Below, piece by piece: positions 36,401 to 40,576 of a stretch of 40,576 bases of DNA (position 1 is the stretch's first letter; every line of letters begins with the position of its first letter). The position numbers and the translations under genes were made by a program. Source of the DNA: an uncultured Eubacteriales bacterium. GTDB lineage: Bacteria; Bacillota; Clostridia; Oscillospirales; Acutalibacteraceae. The notes beneath the pieces were generated by a model that was not told where the DNA came from, made no database searches, and worked only from the letters and a program-made list of their open reading frames with translations. The stretch lies in contig CAKUAQ010000017.1 in assembly GCA_934636435.1 (NCBI GenBank), forward strand, positions 1-40,576, given 5' to 3'.

Positions 36401-37859
36401 CCAGTCTCCCGTGGAGCTGTCCGTCCTCACCGACGGCGATCTGCAGAAGCACTTTGACGTGTGGAGCCTGGCGAATACCGATAAGCCCGGTGTACTCTAC
36501 GATCTGGGGGCCTACTACGACATCTCCCATCTCCACGCCTGGGCGGGCGCCGACGGCTCCCAGTTCCTGGTGGTGAACGGCTACCGCATTTACGCCGCGG
36601 ACAGCCTGCAGGAGCTGTATAAGTCCAAAAATCTGGTCGCCTCTTACAGCAACGCCGACGACAGCACCAACGAGTATGGGCTGAACACCCGGCTCAAGCG
36701 GGTACGGTACGTTGCTTTCCTGCTAACGGATACCTCCGACGGCGGTTGGCGGATGCGGGAATTTGCCGCTGTCGGCACCAAGTCCGCGGATCAGTCCCAG
36801 CCGGTGGAGCGCAAGAGCATCATCGAGGGCATGGATGCCGAATACTACGGCGTTGCCGGAGATAATCTGGCAGACCCGGTCTATATGGGCGCCAGCAATT
36901 TCGTCTCGGCGCTCACCGACGGCAGCCGGGACAGCGTGGAATTCTGGGGCGGCTCGGACATTCAGAATACCCGGTTTGTGTTCATCTACAATCTGTATGA
37001 GAATTTCGATCTGACCGGTGCGGATATCTACGCCTTTGCCGACTCCATCGAGGAGGATTCCGGAATTCACAAGGGCATCCGCAGCGCGAAAATTTACGCC
37101 TCCCGGAAGTTTGATACCCTGTTCACCGGCACACCGGTGACGGTGAAGGAGGACTATGAGGACCGTACCCGCCCGGACGAGACCTCCAGCTTTTCTGCCG
37201 AAGCGCCCGCCTCCTGGAAGCAGGCCCGGTATGTGGCATTCGTATTCACCATCGGCGACAGCCGCTACGGCGCATGCCGTCTGGAGGAATTGAAGGTTTA
37301 CGGCACCTTGAGCGCCGAGCAGGACAAGGAAGAGGAAAAGGCCAAGCTGCCCCAGTATATCGACCTGACGGCGGACAACGGCGTGGTGGCGCGGATCTTT
37401 GCCAAGGATGCCAACGACGATCTGACAAAGCTGACAGCAGCATTGCAGGCCGCCGTCAGCACCGACGCTGCCGACCTGAGCTTTGTGGAGCAGGCGCTGA
37501 CCGGCTTCAAGGCATCCCGGCTGTATAAGCTCTCGATCGTGGACGAAGGCGGAGCGGCCGTGGATACCGGCGGACGGCTCATCCGTCTGTCGCTGCCTGC
37601 CGAGGATACCCGCAAGACCGTCGCCTGCGTGGACGACAACGGAGCAGAGATCGTTTCCAGCGGGGTGCTGGGCGACTGCATCACCGTGGAGACGGAGACC
37701 CTGCGCAGCTATGCGCTGGTAACGGCTGTCGACACCGGTGCCACCGGCACAGCCGGGGTCAGCCCGCTGCTGATTGTCACCATCTGTCTGGGCGTGCTGG
37801 CGTGCGCCGGTCTGGTGGCGACCGTATGTATGGCGCTGGCGGTGCGCAAGAAGAAGTAG
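33468..37859 (+). CDS. Giant membrane-anchored DUF4886 (SGNH-like) protein with six discoidin-like modules
   Basis: This 1463-residue exoprotein has a signal peptide (1-32). Three F5/8C-like modules start near residues 38, 191 and 350. A DUF4886 domain (about 510-755) contains GNSF with Ser518, LQQGSTAS and NQHANAYGQY with His701. Three more such modules start near 782, 945 and 1118. A linker domain and a single C-terminal membrane helix with a KKK tail (about 1434-1463) end it. Several modules share WGALDWDPxxYVGV. It is a paralog of the dockerin protein at 9923, with the dockerin replaced by a membrane anchor. It probably acts on O-acyl groups or another part of the bound glycan, but the DUF4886 reaction is not established. 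AAAGGAG precedes the ATG. Confidence 0.85.
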   Translation: MAKKRLCRLLSVLTAITMVFTMVSAGLLYTAADETATPENVLQTRLQSVRPIIMYPTTGTVVDSNRFNAANADAVTMTTDGDKDTAAEVWGALDWDPARYVGVEYTLNDTVDCGNAYVYAQSGEKWRVYASESVDTLYTAGSLVDTVTAADSGVRVPLDRKARYVAFVNELYTGSIHIRELEVFAAEPDSGFVPENALRTKLATAAGVNMFVSNGQIESSSRFDVKGALAASTDGDRTTATDVYGALDWNPARYVGAVYSLTDTVFADYIMIYSGFDTYKDTYRVYASESLDTLYSPDSIVGNNIACGDEGVKIEVGKRVRYVAFFCTEYVGNQRVKEFELWTGEETATSKNLLKESVSSAAGIFYNENGTVETTTRVTEASIRALTDGVTDVWTDLPGSIDWSPAKYPGVQYTLDADYYVDKLTVYAGINASYPEQWQVYASDTEETLYDAAHRLGTLACTGTEQTLTVGKEVRYVAFVCVAQTGNPRPREFEVWSGTKPDDGGEDTVVKVLTVGNSFAENASIYATEIAAAGGKSLTFGYLKYPSCTIDQHYDNAVNDKAVYKFALTENRSGTVVRTTVKDGSSTFATVREALEYTDWDIVVLQQGSTASYDYAAYAKTPQLMEYIRGYLPEVRFLVHETWSWATWSLDANPANDFKNIEKAYHQMAADNGNLTIIPSGRAFEFARRDGIGVNDADNQHANAYGQYLAGACYVATIFGGDITANPFGDGHPAFADVDMTALRSAVKNAMSYIYDPNNSWDWSDGKDIPEDTLKDPDSVNFIARHYAAHSTIAMNPAASMVSEHTHFAAANAKAVHMAIDGQTDKDFEVWGALDWDPPQYVGVMFTLDGSYNVDTAVVYGKADVTVEVYASDSITTLHDAASYAGKVSCNGGKTDIRIGRQIRYVSFLISGYTAGSSAHLMELDLTGSDTSVVKEPIVWPAMPAGENLLKNATATKIIAPNGDFAGTKEYTYGLMDAQSPVELSVLTDGDLQKHFDVWSLANTDKPGVLYDLGAYYDISHLHAWAGADGSQFLVVNGYRIYAADSLQELYKSKNLVASYSNADDSTNEYGLNTRLKRVRYVAFLLTDTSDGGWRMREFAAVGTKSADQSQPVERKSIIEGMDAEYYGVAGDNLADPVYMGASNFVSALTDGSRDSVEFWGGSDIQNTRFVFIYNLYENFDLTGADIYAFADSIEEDSGIHKGIRSAKIYASRKFDTLFTGTPVTVKEDYEDRTRPDETSSFSAEAPASWKQARYVAFVFTIGDSRYGACRLEELKVYGTLSAEQDKEEEKAKLPQYIDLTADNGVVARIFAKDANDDLTKLTAALQAAVSTDAADLSFVEQALTGFKASRLYKLSIVDEGGAAVDTGGRLIRLSLPAEDTRKTVACVDDNGAEIVSSGVLGDCITVETETLRSYALVTAVDTGATGTAGVSPLLIVTICLGVLACAGLVATVCMALAVRKKK

Positions 37860-37869
37860 GACACGACCT

Positions 37870-37905
37870 GTATGAGCCGCCCGGAATGGGCGGCTCATAC
37901 GCAGT
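37870..37905 (+). terminator. Terminator-like hairpin before the CE2 gene
   Basis: GTATGAGCCGCCC (37870-37882) pairs perfectly over 13 bp with GGGCGGCTCATAC (37888-37900), followed by GCAGTTTTG. The T-run is short and offset, so termination may be partial. It would reduce expression of the two genes that follow. Confidence 0.6.
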
Positions 37906-37930
37906 TTTGTACACAACGGAGGATATGGCT

Positions 37931-38968
37931 ATGCAGTATACAGAATACCCGGCGGCAACGGCGGCGCAGTTTTTCGGACGCACCTATCGGCAGGGGGAGC
38001 GGATGTTTTTCAACTGGAGCGGCGCCGGCTTTGCTTTCCGCTTTACCGGCACGGCCGCCGCCGCCCGGCTTTATGGCGGGGACCCCGTACCCCGCCCGGA
38101 GGAACGGGCGTATATCGGCGTGTTTGTGGACGATTGCCCCATCAACTGCGCCCGGTTTGCTCTGGACGGGCCGGAGCGGGTGTACACACTGGTGCAGGGG
38201 TTGCCCTATGGCGTTCACACCGTGCGGGTGGTGAAGCAGACGGAGATGTACTATGGCACGGCGGCGGTGAGCACCATCCTGGCGGACGGCGCTCCGGAGC
38301 CGGCACCCGCCCGTGGAAAGTGCATTGAGTTTCTGGGCGATTCCATCACCTGCGGCTACGGCGATCTTTGCTCCCGGGAGAGTGCGGAATTCATCACCGG
38401 AGAGGAGAGCTTTTCGCTGACCTATGCGGCCCTGACCTGTGAGCGGCTGCACGCCGATCCCTGCTGCGTGGCAGCGTCGGGCAACGGCATCTACCATGAC
38501 TACGGCATGAATACCGTCAACCTGATCCCTCAGCTGTATCCCTATACCGATCGGATCCATCAGGGGGATGTGCCTTGGGCTTTTGCCGCCCATCCGGCGG
38601 ATGCGGTCGTCATCAAGCTGGGGCAGAACGACGGCCAATACTGCGGCGGTGCCGACCTGCCCGAGGAGCAGCGCACGGCAGCGGTGCTGCACGAGCGGCG
38701 GCAGGGCTTTCAGGCGGCGGCGGTGGCGTTCCTCACGGCTGTACGTGCCGCCCGCCCCGGTGTGCCCATCATCTATCTGGTGGAGACGGAAATGCTCCTG
38801 AAGGACGAAATTCTCGCCGCCATTGCCGTGGTGGGCGGGATCACACCGCTGCTCATCGAGCCGAAGCGCCCCCATGAGGGGGTCGGTGCCAACGGGCATT
38901 GGTCCACCGCCACCCACGCCCGTGTCTCGCTGCTGCTGTCCCATCAGCTGGCAGTGTGCGGTCTATGA
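37931..38968 (+). CDS. CE2-type carbohydrate acetylesterase (SGNH fold)
   Basis: This 345-residue protein joins an N-terminal beta-sandwich (about 1-125) to an SGNH hydrolase domain. The nucleophile is Ser138 in FLGDSITCGYG, and the other blocks read ASGNGI, KLGQND and ANGHWSTATHARV. That two-domain layout is typical of CE2 esterases, which remove acetyl groups from xylo-, manno- and gluco-oligosaccharides, often at O-6. No signal peptide is present, so it should deacetylate imported oligosaccharides before the intracellular glycosidases act. The ATG at 37931 is eight bases after CGGAGG. The ATG at 37925 is too close to that site. Confidence 0.87.
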   Translation: MQYTEYPAATAAQFFGRTYRQGERMFFNWSGAGFAFRFTGTAAAARLYGGDPVPRPEERAYIGVFVDDCPINCARFALDGPERVYTLVQGLPYGVHTVRVVKQTEMYYGTAAVSTILADGAPEPAPARGKCIEFLGDSITCGYGDLCSRESAEFITGEESFSLTYAALTCERLHADPCCVAASGNGIYHDYGMNTVNLIPQLYPYTDRIHQGDVPWAFAAHPADAVVIKLGQNDGQYCGGADLPEEQRTAAVLHERRQGFQAAAVAFLTAVRAARPGVPIIYLVETEMLLKDEILAAIAVVGGITPLLIEPKRPHEGVGANGHWSTATHARVSLLLSHQLAVCGL

Positions 38969-38983
38969 CCGCGGGAGCGACCT

Positions 38984-40201
38984 ATGCTGACAATACATCA
39001 CGAGATTATCGAACGGGACGGACAGTATTTCCCCTATCTGGCGGACACGGCGTGGACAATGCTCCAGCGGCTGACCCGGGAGGAAATCCTGTTCTATCTG
39101 GACAAACGCAAAACACAGGGCTTCAACGCCGTGCAGGTGTCCGCCATCTCCGAGCTGGACGGGCAGTGCACCCCCACGCCGGAGGGTCTGCTGCCCTTTG
39201 TCGGCGGCAATGTGCGCAAGCCCTGCCGCGCCTATTTTGACAAGCTGTGCTTTGTGGCGGATGCCTGCGCCGCCCGGGGCATGGTGCTGACCCTGCTCCC
39301 CTACTGGGGGGATGCCTTTAACCGTAAGTGGGGTATCGGTCCGGAAGTTTTCACCCCCGGCAACAGTGCCGCTTACGGACGCTATCTGGCGGGGCGCATC
39401 GGGCGGCGCAGCAGCATCATCTGGATGCTGGGAGGCGACCGTCCCATTGAAACACCCCTGCACCGGGAGATCATCGACGCCACCGCCGGCGGATTGCGGG
39501 AGGGGGAGTTTGTGCGCCATCCGATGACCTATCACCCCAATGGCGAAAACAGCTCCGCCTTCTTCCTCGGCGACGCGGATTATATTGATTTCCATTCGAT
39601 TCAGTCGGGTCATTCCTTCGGTGGATATAAAAGCGAAAAGCTGCTGAAAAGGAGCCGGTCGGTAGGCAAGAAGCCGGTGCTGGATGCGGAGTGCTTTTAT
39701 GAGGATTTCCCGCTGGCGTTTGATTTATCCTGGCAATACCGGTTCACCCCCCGGGACATCCGGGGCCGGCTGTATGAAAATCTGCTGGCCGGTACGCCGG
39801 GGCACACCTACGGCCATCAGAGCGTGTGGTGTTTCCGGGATGAGCCGGATGCGGAATACCTCTACGATTGGCGCACGGCACTGGACCGTCCCGGAGCGGA
39901 GCAGATGCGCCACATCAACACCCTGCGTCTGACCGTTGGGGCGGCATCGGCCAAGCCGGGGCAGCGCCCCCACGGCATCCGGGTGCTGGAGGGGAACGGC
40001 TTCGCGCTGACCTATCTGCCGGACACGACGCCCCGATTCATCCGGCGGCAGCAACCGGAACGGCTGCGCTATGTGACCTGGTTCGACCCGGAGAGCGGGC
40101 ACTTTTCCGCCGCAGAGGAAAACAGGGTGCCGCAGTTCACCGCCATCAGCCCCTGGGAGCACGACAGTGTGTTGATTTTCTCCGAGGAACCGCTGGGCTG
40201 A
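38984..40201 (+). CDS. DUF4038 / GH140-like glycoside hydrolase
   Basis: This 405-residue TIM-barrel enzyme has the DUF4038 opening FPYLADTAWTMLQRLTREE and GFNAVQV. The likely acid/base is Asp152 in WMLGGDRP and the nucleophile Glu236 in VLDAECFYE, corresponding to the Asp/Glu pair of GH140 apiosidase. A C-terminal beta domain follows from about residue 315. It lacks a signal peptide, whereas the characterised GH140 apiosidase works on imported rhamnogalacturonan II fragments. Apiose is not expected in a mannan pathway, so the substrate here is open. The gene follows the CE2 esterase by 15 bases and is the last gene before the mobile element. Confidence 0.8.
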   Translation: MLTIHHEIIERDGQYFPYLADTAWTMLQRLTREEILFYLDKRKTQGFNAVQVSAISELDGQCTPTPEGLLPFVGGNVRKPCRAYFDKLCFVADACAARGMVLTLLPYWGDAFNRKWGIGPEVFTPGNSAAYGRYLAGRIGRRSSIIWMLGGDRPIETPLHREIIDATAGGLREGEFVRHPMTYHPNGENSSAFFLGDADYIDFHSIQSGHSFGGYKSEKLLKRSRSVGKKPVLDAECFYEDFPLAFDLSWQYRFTPRDIRGRLYENLLAGTPGHTYGHQSVWCFRDEPDAEYLYDWRTALDRPGAEQMRHINTLRLTVGAASAKPGQRPHGIRVLEGNGFALTYLPDTTPRFIRRQQPERLRYVTWFDPESGHFSAAEENRVPQFTAISPWEHDSVLIFSEEPLG

Positions 40202-40343
40202 AGAATTGTCGCAGTCCCGGTGTGCCGCAAAGATCGTTGGAAAAACAGAAACGATTGCCCCCTATGGACGGCGGCCATATTCTCCGGTCGAGCAGCGACC
40301 GGAGCGGCTGTATCGGGCGTACAGCCCCGGAGCAATAGATAAC

Positions 40344-40374
40344 AGCGCGCCCCCGGCAATGCCGGGGGCGCGCT
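40344..40374 (+). terminator. Very stable GC-rich hairpin
   Basis: AGCGCGCCCCCGGC (40344-40357) pairs perfectly over 14 bp with GCCGGGGGCGCGCT (40361-40374) around a three-base loop. No T-run follows. It may end region C transcription, or it may belong to the edge of the insertion element that follows. The remaining bases between 40202 and 40443 hold only a -10-like TATAAT (40417-40422) inside the inverted repeat GTTTCC/GGAAAC. Confidence 0.55.
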
Positions 40375-40443
40375 CCTCAGTCTGTCAAAGAACTACCCAA
40401 GCGGCCTCGTTTCCGGTATAATAAAGGAAACGGGGGCGTTTTC

Positions 40444-40576
40444 ATGGAAGACAGGAGAAAAGACGCACGGCGAGAGCCGATTATGATAGATTTGGAAGGA
40501 TTGGTGCCGGAAAACCATCTGCTGCGGAAAATCGAGAGGGTCATGGATTACGAATGGCTGTATGAACGGCTGGCGC
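40444..40576 (+). CDS. IS1182-like transposase, N-terminal part
   Basis: The reading frame from the ATG at 40444 runs off the window after 44 residues. MIDLEGLVPENHLLRKIERV and MDYEWLYERL match the conserved N-terminal DUF772 segment of IS1182/IS5-group transposases, in which LVPxxHLLRKI precedes the DDE domain. TATAAT at 40417 would drive it. An insertion element at the cluster edge is consistent with transfer or rearrangement of the region. The DDE catalytic residues lie beyond the window, so it is unknown whether the gene is intact. Confidence 0.8.
   Translation, partial: MEDRRKDARREPIMIDLEGLVPENHLLRKIERVMDYEWLYERLA

Noticed and set aside
37802..37930. Upstream extension of the CE2 gene
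   Set aside because: It overlaps the end of the DUF4886 gene and the terminator-like hairpin, and the residues are unlike CE2 proteins.

Overview
The window reads as a GC-rich (about 60% by eye) chromosomal segment of a Gram-positive, carbohydrate-degrading anaerobe. A gut or rumen Clostridia/Oscillospiraceae-type genome is the best guess. The reasons are strong AGGAGG-type ribosome sites, ATGA/TGATG start-stop overlaps, CUT1 ABC importers, a type I dockerin, a lipoprotein binding protein and C-terminally membrane-anchored exoenzymes. It is almost one long carbohydrate-utilisation region: 25 complete genes, all on the + strand except one AraC regulator, plus partial genes at both edges. No tRNA, rRNA or CRISPR was seen.

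Region A (312-9568) is an eight-gene operon from a near-consensus promoter (252-279) to a strong terminator (9604-9635). It encodes a DUF2961/GH172-type glycosidase, a Gfo/Idh/MocA dehydrogenase, a zinc medium-chain dehydrogenase, an FGGY sugar kinase, a DeoR repressor, a D-psicose/D-tagatose 3-epimerase, an L-fucose-isomerase-like enzyme and a DeoC-type aldolase. An array of TTTC words at 5-bp steps lies over the transcription start and ribosome site, resembling AgaR/DeoR-family operators, so the operon is probably autoregulated. Together the genes describe a cytoplasmic route in which a released sugar or polyol is oxidised, epimerised, isomerised, phosphorylated and cleaved. I do not recognise the substrate.

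Region B (9923-15561) has a secreted protein with four discoidin-like modules, a DUF4886 (SGNH-like) domain and a terminal dockerin, then a GH2 beta-mannosidase-like enzyme. A convergent AraC regulator follows (15621-16469, minus strand).

Region C (16806-40201) looks like a beta-mannan or glucomannan-type locus. It has a GH130 mannosyl-glucose phosphorylase, a cytoplasmic GH5, a 960-residue binding protein without lipobox, two permeases, a membrane-anchored GH5, a propeller-TPR-Yip1 membrane protein, a DUF5696 protein, a second permease pair, a lipoprotein binding protein, a 1463-residue membrane-anchored DUF4886 protein, a CE2-type esterase and a DUF4038/GH140-like hydrolase. The inferred flow is surface cleavage, import by two CUT1 systems lacking a local ATPase, then deacetylation, trimming and phosphorolysis inside the cell. 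The promoters of regions B and C share spaced sequence words, suggesting joint control.

The right edge enters an IS1182-like transposase. The left edge carries an unidentified gene tail. The most novel material is the transporter-flanked Yip1/DUF5696 cassette, the dockerin-versus-membrane pair of DUF4886 proteins, and the GH172-psicose epimerase-DeoC pathway.
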